From Pseudomonas serboccidentalis (GTDB lineage: Bacteria > Pseudomonadota > Gammaproteobacteria > Pseudomonadales > Pseudomonadaceae), in NCBI RefSeq assembly GCF_028830055.1, contig NZ_CP101655.1, positions 5,785,716 to 5,849,715 on the forward strand: a DNA stretch of 64,000 nt, given 5' to 3'. The notes under the pieces are model-generated. The model was not told where the DNA came from. It worked only from the letters and a program-made list of their open reading frames with translations, and did no database searches. Every line of letters begins with the position of its first letter. Position 1 is the first letter of the stretch. Position numbers and translations under genes: made by a program. Shown in pieces: positions 56,260-64,000 of this stretch.

Positions 56260-56721
56260 CTAATGACTCAACTCCTGCACCTCGGCATGCGGCACCATTT
56301 TCAGGAATTCGGGCATGCTCATGTGCAGCAGGTAGTTGTGGTTGCCGGCTTCCAGGTAGATATCTTTCTGCCGGGTCAGCAGTGGGTCGATGACCATGTC
56401 CAGGCCGTAGGAGTCCCCCAGCGGCGGCACCGCGCCGCGTTCGCAGTCATCGAAGATATGCGCCAGGTTGCTCTCCCGGGTGACCTGCCATTCGCCGCGG
56501 TTGCGCACTTTGCTCAAATCCAGATGCCGGCTGGCCGGCAGCACGGCCATCAGGTAATGCCCGTGGTGGTCATCGAGAATCACCGATTTGGCCACGCGTT
56601 CGGCGGGGACCCCGGAAACCCGTGCGGTTTCCAGGCTGCTGGCCGAGTGTCGGTGGGCCAATACGTCATATTCGCAATGCGCCCGGGTCAGGCTGCTTTG
56701 CACTTTTTTTGCCATACGCAT
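56260..56721 (-). CDS. YbaK/EbsC-family aminoacyl-tRNA deacylase
   Basis: The start is the ATG at 56721 with GAGGTG just upstream; an ATG at 56715 is the alternative. The 153-residue protein has the YbaK/ProX domain (VPAERVAKSVILDDHHGHYL; catalytic-type Lys in AKSV) and GDSYGLDMVIDPLL. Such enzymes remove mischarged amino acids from tRNA. Which tRNA it edits is not clear. It is monocistronic. Confidence 0.85.
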   Translation of the reverse strand: MRMAKKVQSSLTRAHCEYDVLAHRHSASSLETARVSGVPAERVAKSVILDDHHGHYLMAVLPASRHLDLSKVRNRGEWQVTRESNLAHIFDDCERGAVPPLGDSYGLDMVIDPLLTRQKDIYLEAGNHNYLLHMSMPEFLKMVPHAEVQELSH

Positions 56722-56896
56722 GCTGCACCTCGGTGTCACGCTGAACGTTGTGCCTGTTCTGCTGAGTCTAGTTCGACAAGCCACTGGCGAAGGGAAATCC
56801 GCTCACCGGACACATCTGTTCATTGATCAAAATTCATCCAGCGCCAGCCTCAACTAGACTTAAGGAACCACCCCCATGACTCTCCCGGAGGGTCAC

Positions 56897-57427
56897 GTGA
56901 ACAGTCGATGTTGTGCGTTTGCCTTGTTACTGCTGCTCAGCGGCCCGGCCCTCGCGGCTGATGTACCGCTGACGGCGGTCAATCCGGTCGGCCTGTGGCT
57001 AATCACCTTCGGCATTGCCTTTCTGATCGCCGAAGCCGCGCTGCCCAACTACGGGGTGATCGGCCTCGGCGGGATCATCATGTTCGTCATCGGCGCGCTG
57101 ATTCTGGGCAACGCCGAGTTGCCGGTGCCGATGATCATCGGCCTTGGCCTGATCAGCGCCCTGCTGCTGATCGCCTTGATCGTTCGCGCCTTGAAAACCC
57201 GGCCACGCCACGCCGTCAGCGGTGATGCCGGGCTGGTCGGCAGCGTGACGGCGGTGACCACCGTGCAAGCGGAAAACGCGCACAACGGCTGGGTGCAATT
57301 GCAGGGCGAACATTGGCAGGTGCACAGCACGACAGCGCTGCACACCGGGCAAACGGTGCGCGTGGTCGGGCGTAAAGGCTTATTGCTGAAAGTCGCCGCG
57401 ACTGACGCGGTGCGACACGGAGAGTGA
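56897..57427 (+). CDS. Short NfeD membrane protein
   Basis: I start at the GTG at 56897, four bases after GGAGGG; an ATG at 56876 would add seven residues. The 176-residue protein has a signal-like first helix, membrane helices ([54 protein letters not shown]) and a C-terminal OB-fold ([20 protein letters not shown]). It lacks the serine-protease part of long NfeD. NfeD and slipin genes are paired across bacteria and act together in membrane microdomains. Confidence 0.88.
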   Translation: MNSRCCAFALLLLLSGPALAADVPLTAVNPVGLWLITFGIAFLIAEAALPNYGVIGLGGIIMFVIGALILGNAELPVPMIIGLGLISALLLIALIVRALKTRPRHAVSGDAGLVGSVTAVTTVQAENAHNGWVQLQGEHWQVHSTTALHTGQTVRVVGRKGLLLKVAATDAVRHGE

Positions 57428-57429
57428 TC

Positions 57430-58188
57430 ATGGGTCTGCAAATCGGTTTTGTTGCACTGCTGCTGTTGGTGATCGCCCTGGCCGGCTCGACGTTCCGCAT
57501 CCTGCGCGAGTATGAGCGCGGTGTGGTGTTCCAGCTCGGACGCTTCTGGCAGGTCAAGGGCCCGGGGCTGATCCTGCTGATTCCGGTGGTCCAGCAAATG
57601 GTCCGGGTCGACCTGCGCACCATCGTCCTCGATGTACCGCCGCAGGATGTGATCACCCGCGACAACGTCTCGGTGAAGGTCAATGCGGTGCTGTACTTCC
57701 GCGTACTCGACCCGCAGAAGGCGATCATTCAGGTCGAGGATTTCCTTTCCGCCACCAGCCAACTGGCGCAGACCACCTTGCGCGCGGTCCTCGGCAAACA
57801 TGAACTGGATGAGCTGCTGGCCGAGCGCGAGCAGTTGAACATCGACATCCAGCAGGTGCTCGACGCCCAGACCGACGCCTGGGGCATCAAGGTTGCCAAC
57901 GTCGAGATCAAGCACGTCGACCTCAACGAATCGATGGTGCGCGCCATCGCCAAACAGGCCGAAGCCGAACGGGAACGCCGGGCCAAGGTGATCCACGCCG
58001 AAGGCGAACTGCAGGCCTCGGAAAAACTCATGCAGGCCGCCGAAATGCTCGGCCGCCAGCCCGGCGCCATGCAGCTGCGCTATATGCAGACCTTGAGTTC
58101 GATTGCCGGCGACAAGAGCTCGACGATTGTCTTTCCGTTGCCGATCGAGTTGCTTAAAGGGATGGCGGACTTGTCGGGCAAGTCTTGA
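57430..58188 (+). CDS. Slipin (stomatin/SPFH family)
   Basis: The ATG at 57430 is preceded by GGAG. The 252-residue protein has one N-terminal membrane segment, an SPFH domain ([20 protein letters not shown] ... [20 protein letters not shown]) and a C-terminal coiled coil rich in Ala/Glu/Arg ([20 protein letters not shown]). It forms oligomers on the inner membrane. It is encoded directly after the NfeD gene, its usual partner. Confidence 0.92.
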   Translation: MGLQIGFVALLLLVIALAGSTFRILREYERGVVFQLGRFWQVKGPGLILLIPVVQQMVRVDLRTIVLDVPPQDVITRDNVSVKVNAVLYFRVLDPQKAIIQVEDFLSATSQLAQTTLRAVLGKHELDELLAEREQLNIDIQQVLDAQTDAWGIKVANVEIKHVDLNESMVRAIAKQAEAERERRAKVIHAEGELQASEKLMQAAEMLGRQPGAMQLRYMQTLSSIAGDKSSTIVFPLPIELLKGMADLSGKS

Positions 58189-58207
58189 GCCCTGTGCAAG
58201 CCAGCGA

Positions 58208-59803
58208 TCATCCGCCCGGCTTATCGACGCTTGGCACCCTCACATACAGGCGTGCAAAAGCGCCTCCTGCATGGACATCGCTCTGCCGCTGCCAGCCCTC
58301 GGGCAATGCCGCAAACTCATAGGGTTCATCGAGCGTGCCGATCAGCCACACCCGCGTGCTGCCCTTGGACAAATCACCAAGCTGATCGAGGTAAACCCCC
58401 TCGCCGACCAAAGTGCCGAACCCGTACGCGTTGGGACGCGTGGAACGCCCGTCCGCCGCAGGTGGCGTGTACAGGCGGACCTGCGCGTCGGTGCGGTTGT
58501 AGTAGATGTAACTGAGGTACCACATCATGTCGCTGGTGACGATCCGGTCACCCTCGGTGAAGTGCCGGTTGACGTAGTCGACCACCACGCTGAACTGATC
58601 ATTGCTGTCGACCGTGGCGTTGTTCTTCACGCCCACCAGCTCGACACCCACGAACAGCACCAGAATCGCCAGCGCCAGCACGCGAAAGCCTGTGTACAAG
58701 CGATCGACCGCCAGCGCCACCAGCATCGGCAACCCCAGCGCGTAGACCGTCACGTAACGCTCGATGAACACCGGCGAGACGAACGACACGGCAAACACCA
58801 GCAGAATCGGCACCACGCTGTAAGCCAGCAGCAACAGGCTGCCGCGAAACACACTGCGATCACGTCGCAACGCGACGCCGATCACTGCCACCAATGCCAG
58901 TGGCAAGAGCCAGAACAGCCACGCCGGCAAGGTCAAACCGTCGTCCTGAATCAGCAACGACCAGACCATCGATGGCAATGAAACGAGGGTCACCGGGTCT
59001 TCCCAACCGATGTCGTTACTGGCCTTGAGTTCCGGGACGTGCTGCAGCAGATCAAGCAGATTGGGCACCCACGGCAGGTACAGCAGCGCGATCATCAGGT
59101 TCGCCAGCCACCAGCCGGGGCGCTGGATATGCCGCAGCCGATACCCCGGCTGCACGCGCACTGCAGCCAGGTATAGCCAGTGGCTGATCACGCACAGAAC
59201 GGTGAAGTAATGGGTGTAGAACGCTGCCGTCATCAGCAGCGCATAGGCCACCAGATAGCGATACCGTCGCGGCTGACGCCCCCAGTAGACCAGCGCAATC
59301 GTCGCCCCGATCAACCACATGCCGAGAAGCGAATACATACGCACTTCCTGGCTGTAACGCACCGCCGTGGGCAACAGCGCCAGCATCAGCCCGGCCAGCA
59401 GCGCGGCGCGACGGGTAGCGAGCAGATCCACCAGCCAGACCCCGAGCCCGACGGTAATGATCCCCGGCAACGCGCTCATCAGACGAATGGACAGGATGCC
59501 GTCACCGAACAGGCCGATCCAGCCATGCAGCAACATGAAATACAGCGGCGGGTGCACGTCATGGGCCGCATGCCCCCAGATCTCGGCCAGCGCAAACCGA
59601 CTCAGCAGGACACTGGAACCTTCATCGAACCAGATCGACGCCGCCGTCAGGTCGTAAAAACGCACCACCGCCGCCAGCAGCATGATCGGTAACAGCCAGT
59701 GTTCTCTGGCCCAGCGAATCAGGCGCAGGGCAACCAGCCATGCCCCCGGGACCGCGCGTGGATCCTGCGTGTCGCCAACCGGCGTTTCTCTGTGTGCCGC
59801 CAT
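58208..59803 (-). CDS. Family 39 glycosyltransferase (polytopic membrane)
   Basis: The start is the ATG at 59803, with GAGG five bases upstream; the frame is open further but without a ribosome binding site. The 531-residue protein has about 11-12 helices and the GT39/PMT hallmarks ASIWFDEGSSVLLSRF (catalytic Asp-Glu in the first periplasmic loop) and HDVHPPLYFMLLHGW. It would move a sugar from a lipid carrier to a periplasmic acceptor. The substrate is unknown. It is convergent with the slipin gene with only 19 bp between them. Confidence 0.85.
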   Translation of the reverse strand: MAAHRETPVGDTQDPRAVPGAWLVALRLIRWAREHWLLPIMLLAAVVRFYDLTAASIWFDEGSSVLLSRFALAEIWGHAAHDVHPPLYFMLLHGWIGLFGDGILSIRLMSALPGIITVGLGVWLVDLLATRRAALLAGLMLALLPTAVRYSQEVRMYSLLGMWLIGATIALVYWGRQPRRYRYLVAYALLMTAAFYTHYFTVLCVISHWLYLAAVRVQPGYRLRHIQRPGWWLANLMIALLYLPWVPNLLDLLQHVPELKASNDIGWEDPVTLVSLPSMVWSLLIQDDGLTLPAWLFWLLPLALVAVIGVALRRDRSVFRGSLLLLAYSVVPILLVFAVSFVSPVFIERYVTVYALGLPMLVALAVDRLYTGFRVLALAILVLFVGVELVGVKNNATVDSNDQFSVVVDYVNRHFTEGDRIVTSDMMWYLSYIYYNRTDAQVRLYTPPAADGRSTRPNAYGFGTLVGEGVYLDQLGDLSKGSTRVWLIGTLDEPYEFAALPEGWQRQSDVHAGGAFARLYVRVPSVDKPGG

Positions 59804-60150
59804 TGCGTCCTCTTGCTGCGGAATTTCTCGAACGGAAGGCCCCGAACCTGCCCGCCACTTTAGGTCAGCCACCGTAGAGCCGTCGATGTCGCCGTGCTGT
59901 TTCACGACATCCGGCAATCCGCTCGGCACGGCCCAGCTTCTGCCAACATCTGCTGACCGCGTTCCACACGCTGCTTAATGTGTAACTGCAATTTGGGAAG
60001 CGTCTGACATCAATTCTTCGGCGGCCTTGTTAGCGTTGCGCGAAACTGGCTCCGAGACGTTTGTTGCGCGCAAGACCAGGGAAGGTCTGCGCGCAAGCGT
60101 TGTATCGACGTCCGAGAGCCTGTGCCCCGTCACAGGACAAGGAATAAAGG
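59804..60150. other. Divergent GT39 / vgrG leader region
   Basis: This 347-bp interval carries the promoters of two divergent genes and, near vgrG, a stable hairpin at 60063-60095. Two further GGA motifs lie in the ribosome binding region (CAAGGAAT and AAAGGATG, 60138-60153). No other gene is evident. Confidence 0.55.
60063..60095 (+). promoter_or_regulatory. Hairpin with RsmA-type loop upstream of vgrG
   Basis: TTGCGCGCA (60063-60071) pairs with TGCGCGCAA (60087-60095) and GACC with GGTC. The sequence across the loop is CAGGGAAG (60076-60083), an exact match to the RsmA/CsrA consensus CANGGANG. It lies 56-88 nt before the vgrG start and has no T-run, so it is not a terminator. Confidence 0.5.
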
Positions 60151-62217
60151 ATGTCGACCGCCCATGCCTGCTTCAGCCTCTCGCTCAACGACATTAAACA
60201 CGACCTGCAAGTCCTCTCCTTCACCGGCCACGAATCCATCAGCCAGCCCTACACGTTCGAGGTCGAGTTGGTCAGCGAACGAGCGAACCTGCGCCTTGAA
60301 AGCCTCATGCACCAGCAGGCGTTCCTGGCATTCGACCTCGAAGGCCATGGCATCCACGGCGTGGTCAATCGCGTCGCCCGTGGCGATAGCGGCAAACGCC
60401 TGACTCGCTACAGCCTGACACTGGTTCCGCGCCTTTCGTATCTGCAGCATCGTTTCAATCAGCGAATGTTCCAGCAGATGAGCGTGCCACAGATCATCAC
60501 CCGGATTCTCGCGGACAACGGCATTCAACGTGACCTGCACCGGTTTCATCTGGGTGCCGACTATCCGCCGCGCGAATACTGCGTCCAGGCGGAGTCGGAT
60601 CTGCACTTCATCCAGCGCCTGTGTCAGGAAGAAGGCATTCACTACCACTTCCAGCACAGCCGGGAAAAACACCTGCTGGTGCTGGGCGACAATCAGACGG
60701 TTTTCCCTCGTCTGGAGCACCCTACACCCTACCGCCAGGACAGCGGCACGGTTGCCGAAACGCCCGCGATCCAACAATGGCAGGTACGGGTGGAAACCCG
60801 CCCTACGGCGGCCGTGCGCCGCGATCATGATTTTCGCAAGACCCGCTTTCTGCTGGAGGCGACCCATCGGCCCGACAACGACGCGGCCCGGCCGGCGCTT
60901 GAGGATTATCGCTATCCGGGACGCTTCACCGACGGCGCGCGGGGCAAGCAACTGACCCACCGCACCCTCGAAAGTCATCGCGCCGACTACTTGCAGGCCC
61001 GCGGCCACAGCGATCAGCCAAGCCTGGTGGCTGGTCATTTCCTGTCGATCAGCGAGCATCCCTGCGAGGAAAACAATGGGCTGTGGCTGCTGACCGAAGT
61101 CAACCACCGCGGCAAACAGCCTGCGGTCCTGGAAGAAACGCTGGGCGAGGCGACCGCCGCCGCTGACGGCGGCTTCATTCAAGGCTACCGGAACGACTTC
61201 GTCGCCACCCCATGGGAGGTGATCTACCGTCCGCCGCAATCATTCGCGAAGCCGCGAATCTTCGGCAGCCAGACCGCCGTGGTTACCGGTCCCGTCAACG
61301 AAGAGATCCATTGCGACGCGTTCGGTCGGGTCAAGGTCCAGTTCTACTGGGATCGCGAAGGCAACCACGACGACCACAGCAGTTGCTGGCTGCGGCTGGC
61401 CTCGAACTGGGCCGGCAGCGCCCATGGCAGCGTGACACTGCCCCGGGTCGGCATGGAAGTGCTGGTCAGCTTTCTCGACGGCGACCCGGACCATCCGGTC
61501 GTCAGCGGCTGCCTGATCAACAGCGCCAACCCGGCCCCCTACGAACTGCCGGAACACAAGACCCGCAGCGTGTTTCGCTCGCGCAGTTCACCGGACAACG
61601 GCGGTTTCAACGAATTGCACGTGGAAGATCGCGCCGGTCGCGAGCTGATTTACCTGCGCGCCCAGCGCGACCTCGAACACAAGGTGGAAAACGACAGCCG
61701 CCTGGACGTCGGCAACCAGCGCCACGAGACCATCAAAGGCCACAGCATCAGCGTGCTACAGGCCGAAGACCACCGCACCGTGCACGGCGACCGCAAAACC
61801 CGGCTCCACGCCAGCGACCACTTGCACGTCAGCGGTGACAGCCATAGCCGCGTCGATCAGTTGCAGGCGATCGAGGCCGGTCGGCAGATCCACCTCAATG
61901 CCGGCGATCACCTGGTACTCAACGCCGGCAACAGCATCAGCCTCACGGTCGGCGGCGAGCACCTGGTGATCGGTCACGGCGGCATTTTCAGCAGCAGTGC
62001 CATCCAGGTCGGCGGCAGTCCCAAGGCGGTTACACCGGCGCGGGCCGCGATGCCCGATGGCGTCGACGACCTGGCGGCGCCAGTGCCACTGCCCGCCGTG
62101 CTGGCTTCTACGCAACTCGCGCTGATGACCACCAGCAACGCCATGGGGGCGACCTTCTGCCCGCTGTGTGAGGCCTGTCGCGATGGCGTCTGCCTGCCAC
62201 AGGAGAACGCCGCATGA
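60151..62217 (+). CDS. vgrG: Type VI secretion spike protein VgrG
   Basis: This 688-residue VgrG has an N-terminal gp27-like part (about 1-370, LHFIQRLCQEEGIHYHFQHS) and the gp5-like OB domain (PVNEEIHCDAFGRVKVQFYW ... CWLRLASNWAGSAHG). A C-terminal beta-helix needle follows (HLHVSGDSHSRVDQLQAIEA ... HLVLNAGNSISLTVGGEHLV). The extreme C-terminus carries a cysteine cluster, CPLCEACRDGVC, which may bind metal or dock the adaptor. The DUF4123 gene overlaps its stop by 4 nt. No core T6SS genes are present, so this is an orphan effector module. Confidence 0.95.
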   Translation: MSTAHACFSLSLNDIKHDLQVLSFTGHESISQPYTFEVELVSERANLRLESLMHQQAFLAFDLEGHGIHGVVNRVARGDSGKRLTRYSLTLVPRLSYLQHRFNQRMFQQMSVPQIITRILADNGIQRDLHRFHLGADYPPREYCVQAESDLHFIQRLCQEEGIHYHFQHSREKHLLVLGDNQTVFPRLEHPTPYRQDSGTVAETPAIQQWQVRVETRPTAAVRRDHDFRKTRFLLEATHRPDNDAARPALEDYRYPGRFTDGARGKQLTHRTLESHRADYLQARGHSDQPSLVAGHFLSISEHPCEENNGLWLLTEVNHRGKQPAVLEETLGEATAAADGGFIQGYRNDFVATPWEVIYRPPQSFAKPRIFGSQTAVVTGPVNEEIHCDAFGRVKVQFYWDREGNHDDHSSCWLRLASNWAGSAHGSVTLPRVGMEVLVSFLDGDPDHPVVSGCLINSANPAPYELPEHKTRSVFRSRSSPDNGGFNELHVEDRAGRELIYLRAQRDLEHKVENDSRLDVGNQRHETIKGHSISVLQAEDHRTVHGDRKTRLHASDHLHVSGDSHSRVDQLQAIEAGRQIHLNAGDHLVLNAGNSISLTVGGEHLVIGHGGIFSSSAIQVGGSPKAVTPARAAMPDGVDDLAAPVPLPAVLASTQLALMTTSNAMGATFCPLCEACRDGVCLPQENAA

Positions 62218-63065
62218 GCGAAGCCTTTCCGCGCCGCTGGATGACCCGCCAATTCGCATCAGGGCATGGCCTGTATCTGCTGCTCGACTCGCGACAACAG
62301 GAAATTCGTCGGCTCTTGCTGCAAACCAGCGATTTCGAGCATTACCGCATCCTTTACAAAGACACTCCCGCCGCCGAACTGGCAGACAACGGGCCGTTTG
62401 TTTTCGCCCTTGAGCGGTATGACGACAAACGCATCGCGCCGCTGCTCGCCCGTCCGGAGGACAACTGGGGCTGGCTGTTCAGCCTGCCCCAAGCATCCCT
62501 GCCTGTGTGGGTCGAACACTGGCAGCAACGGCTGATCATCGGCACCCGCCCGCATCAGGCGCTGTACCGCTTTCACGACAACCGTGTGCTGAGCCGGACA
62601 CTGGCGTATCTGCCCACCGAAGACATGCCGGCCTACCTCGGCCCGACCCTCAGCGTGTGTTACTGGCAGGGCACGCGATGGGAGAGCAGCGACAACCCGG
62701 CACCCGGCCGCTACCCGTTGCCGGCGTCGCCCCTGTGGCTGCAAACACCCGCGCCTGCGGAGCAGACCCGCGAGATTCGCCAGCTCAACGCTCACCGCTA
62801 CCTGCTGGCCGAACACGAACAAGCCTACGCCGACCTCGCGCGAACACAGCCACCGGAAGCCTGGCTGCGTGAACGTCTCGAGCAGGCGGATGAGTGGGGT
62901 TGGCAGACACCGCAGCAGCTGGAGTTTCTGCTGATCCACAGCTTGCGCATGCCCGCTCACGGTATCGATGCGCAATGGCAAGTGCGCCCGGGGGAAACGT
63001 CGCTGGAGCACTTCGAACGGGTGAGCCATTGGGTGAAAACGATGGGTGGAGAGGCAACGGAGTGA
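62214..63065 (+). CDS. DUF4123 T6SS effector-loading adaptor
   Basis: This 283-residue protein has an N-terminal DUF4123 domain (GHGLYLLLDSRQQEIRRLLL ... WLFSLPQASLPVWVEHWQQR) and a helical C-terminal part (QLNAHRYLLAEHEQAYADLA). DUF4123 proteins load a specific effector onto the VgrG encoded next to them. It overlaps vgrG by ATGA and the following lipoprotein gene by GTGA. The effector itself is not seen in the window and should lie downstream. Confidence 0.9.
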   Translation: MSEAFPRRWMTRQFASGHGLYLLLDSRQQEIRRLLLQTSDFEHYRILYKDTPAAELADNGPFVFALERYDDKRIAPLLARPEDNWGWLFSLPQASLPVWVEHWQQRLIIGTRPHQALYRFHDNRVLSRTLAYLPTEDMPAYLGPTLSVCYWQGTRWESSDNPAPGRYPLPASPLWLQTPAPAEQTREIRQLNAHRYLLAEHEQAYADLARTQPPEAWLRERLEQADEWGWQTPQQLEFLLIHSLRMPAHGIDAQWQVRPGETSLEHFERVSHWVKTMGGEATE

Positions 63066-63835
63066 AACGGTTTTTTCGAGGTGCCGGGTTGGTGGGCTGC
63101 ATGGGGATGTTGTTGGGCTGTGTGGCGAGTCCGCCCAACAGTTTCACCTTCACGGCTGATTTGCCGCCGGGGTTTGCTTATGAAGCTATCGCCAAATACG
63201 TGCCCGCAAAAGGAGAAACCTGCACTGTCCCGGACGGGCGAAATACTGCGGTTGGTTACAACCTGAAGTGGCGCGAGCACTACGAGCCGGTTTCAGAAAT
63301 TGCGATCCACCGGACGGTCAAAGGGTGCCCGTTGGTGATCTGGAAGATTGATCTGGTAATCCGGGCTGCCTACGGAAAAGACTGGGGGGACAAGAGTGGA
63401 GACTTCGCAGCGGTCGTTGTACGCGAAGAGCTGGAGTCCCGTTACAAGGGTGTCTTCAACACGGAGGCTGAAAGCCGCTTTTACGGCCAGTGTCAGTGGC
63501 TGTTCCGCACGATGGGACCCTACCGTCGCATAGTAAAACTCCTCGACTGCAAAAAAACCGATGAGCTTGGCGCGCTAGCACGAGGTCGCCCTTTTGCCGC
63601 CTACACCCTCGATCAACTGCCGGGTAAAACCGTGCGGATGAAGATCGATTTGGCGGCGGAAGAAAGGCCTGCCATCGGCAAGACCTGGGTCAAAGTTCCT
63701 AACGGCTGGAAACGCTGCATGGGCGACAACTTCGAAGACCAGTACGCCTTCTGCTTCGGTAACCACATCGATTTCAGCACCTTCCAGATGGTCGATGGCC
63801 GCATCTGCACCATCTATCCCGGCTGCACGGAATAA
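63062..63835 (+). CDS. T6SS-module lipoprotein, putative immunity or accessory
   Basis: The start is the GTG at 63062, overlapping the adaptor stop; GGAG is directly upstream. The 257-residue product has a lipoprotein signal (LLGC, Cys20), then PPNSFTFTADLPPGF. The mature protein is rich in aromatic residues and has several Cys (ETCTVPD, KGCPLV, YGQCQW, LLDCKK, KRCMGD, FCFG, RICTIYPGC) that could form disulfides. I recognise no family. Lipoproteins in this position are often periplasmic immunity proteins for lipase or membrane-acting effectors. A paralogue starts 12 bp after its stop. Confidence 0.78.
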   Translation: MKRFFRGAGLVGCMGMLLGCVASPPNSFTFTADLPPGFAYEAIAKYVPAKGETCTVPDGRNTAVGYNLKWREHYEPVSEIAIHRTVKGCPLVIWKIDLVIRAAYGKDWGDKSGDFAAVVVREELESRYKGVFNTEAESRFYGQCQWLFRTMGPYRRIVKLLDCKKTDELGALARGRPFAAYTLDQLPGKTVRMKIDLAAEERPAIGKTWVKVPNGWKRCMGDNFEDQYAFCFGNHIDFSTFQMVDGRICTIYPGCTE

Positions 63836-63847
63836 GGAGTGTTCCAC

Positions 63848-64000
63848 ATGACGCCACTTGAAAAGGGGTTGCACAGCCTCACCGGGCCTCGCTTGCGGTA
63901 CATGGCGGTGTTGGGGAGTTGCTTCGCCCTTATGGCTGGCTGCAAGAGCAATCCGCCCAACAGTTTCACCTTCACGGCTGATCTACCGCCGGGATTCGTC
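63848..64000 (+). CDS. Second tandem lipoprotein, cut by window end
   Basis: An ATG at 63848 opens a frame of 51 codons running off the window. It starts MTPLEKGLHSLTGPRLRYMA, has a lipobox LMAGC (Cys32) and repeats PPNSFTFTADLPPGF exactly as in the preceding gene. Thirty bases are identical between 63131-63160 and 63953-63982. It is a tandem duplicate whose 3' part lies outside. Confidence 0.75.
   Translation, partial: MTPLEKGLHSLTGPRLRYMAVLGSCFALMAGCKSNPPNSFTFTADLPPGFV

Overview
The window reads as chromosomal DNA of a fluorescent Pseudomonas (P. fluorescens/P. koreensis-like). The evidence is high GC with strong Shine-Dalgarno sites, tight ATGA gene overlaps, Pseudomonas-type sulfur-starvation genes (an ats/sft sulfate-ester locus and oscA-sbp-cysTWA), desA next to the sbp locus, a pgaABCD locus, and many short inverted intergenic repeats typical of this group. 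No phage, insertion sequence or CRISPR array is visible. The species assignment is inference.

Layout. 1-768: 3'-truncated TonB-type energy transducer. 1125-1847: two small unknown genes, one with an avidin-like pattern. 2105-15010: organosulfur (sulfate ester) scavenging locus with a TonB-dependent receptor, two paralogous LysR regulators, a phosphonate-monoester-hydrolase-like sulfatase, the alkylsulfatase dioxygenase AtsK, and the importer AtsR/AtsB/AtsC with arylsulfatase AtsA. 15116-17294: membrane desaturase divergent from an AraC regulator. 17398-20003: HprRS-like two-component system divergent from hiuH around a perfect palindrome. 20127-21414: Crp/Fnr regulator and Mpo1-like membrane protein. 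21498-25712: cysA-cysW-cysT-sbp-oscA. 25992-31720: PAS-GGDEF-EAL protein, DesA desaturase, PAS-GGDEF cyclase and an HDOD response regulator. 31860-34768: gabT and gabD. 35213-35289: tRNA-Arg(CCG). 35360-38542: acidic-tail protein and a VWA lipoprotein / ECF sigma / anti-sigma-like operon. 38631-40854: PEBP-family protein and a Rieske-FAD oxidoreductase. 40959-47336: pgaDCBA for poly-N-acetylglucosamine. 47586-50019: two membrane-anchored unknowns. 50113-55169: MarR-controlled AaeB-type efflux operon. 55275-55791: RelE toxin with a Phd-headed, RelB-tailed antitoxin. 55859-59803: DUF2789, YbaK deacylase, NfeD-slipin pair and a GT39 glycosyltransferase. 60151-end: type VI secretion module of VgrG, DUF4123 adaptor and tandem lipoproteins, the second cut by the window end.

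How it works together. Two sulfur-acquisition loci would take up sulfate (Cys/Sbp) and sulfate esters (TonB receptor, AtsRBC) and release sulfate (AtsK, AtsA). Four of their products (Sbp, AtsR, AtsK, OscA) have no cysteine and no methionine beyond the start, a sulfur-sparing signature. Two sulfur-locus intergenic regions share a 12-bp motif. The c-di-GMP enzymes lie within about 20 kb of pga, which needs c-di-GMP in other bacteria.

Most interesting leads: the modular 15-member intergenic inverted-repeat set, which sits in 8 of 11 convergent gene junctions; an HprR-box-like palindrome in the hprR-hiuH interval; an RsmA-type hairpin and GGA motifs in front of vgrG; a hybrid antitoxin whose operator overlaps its own ribosome binding site; and tandem lipoproteins behind a VgrG/DUF4123 pair that look like immunity or accessory proteins for an effector beyond the window.
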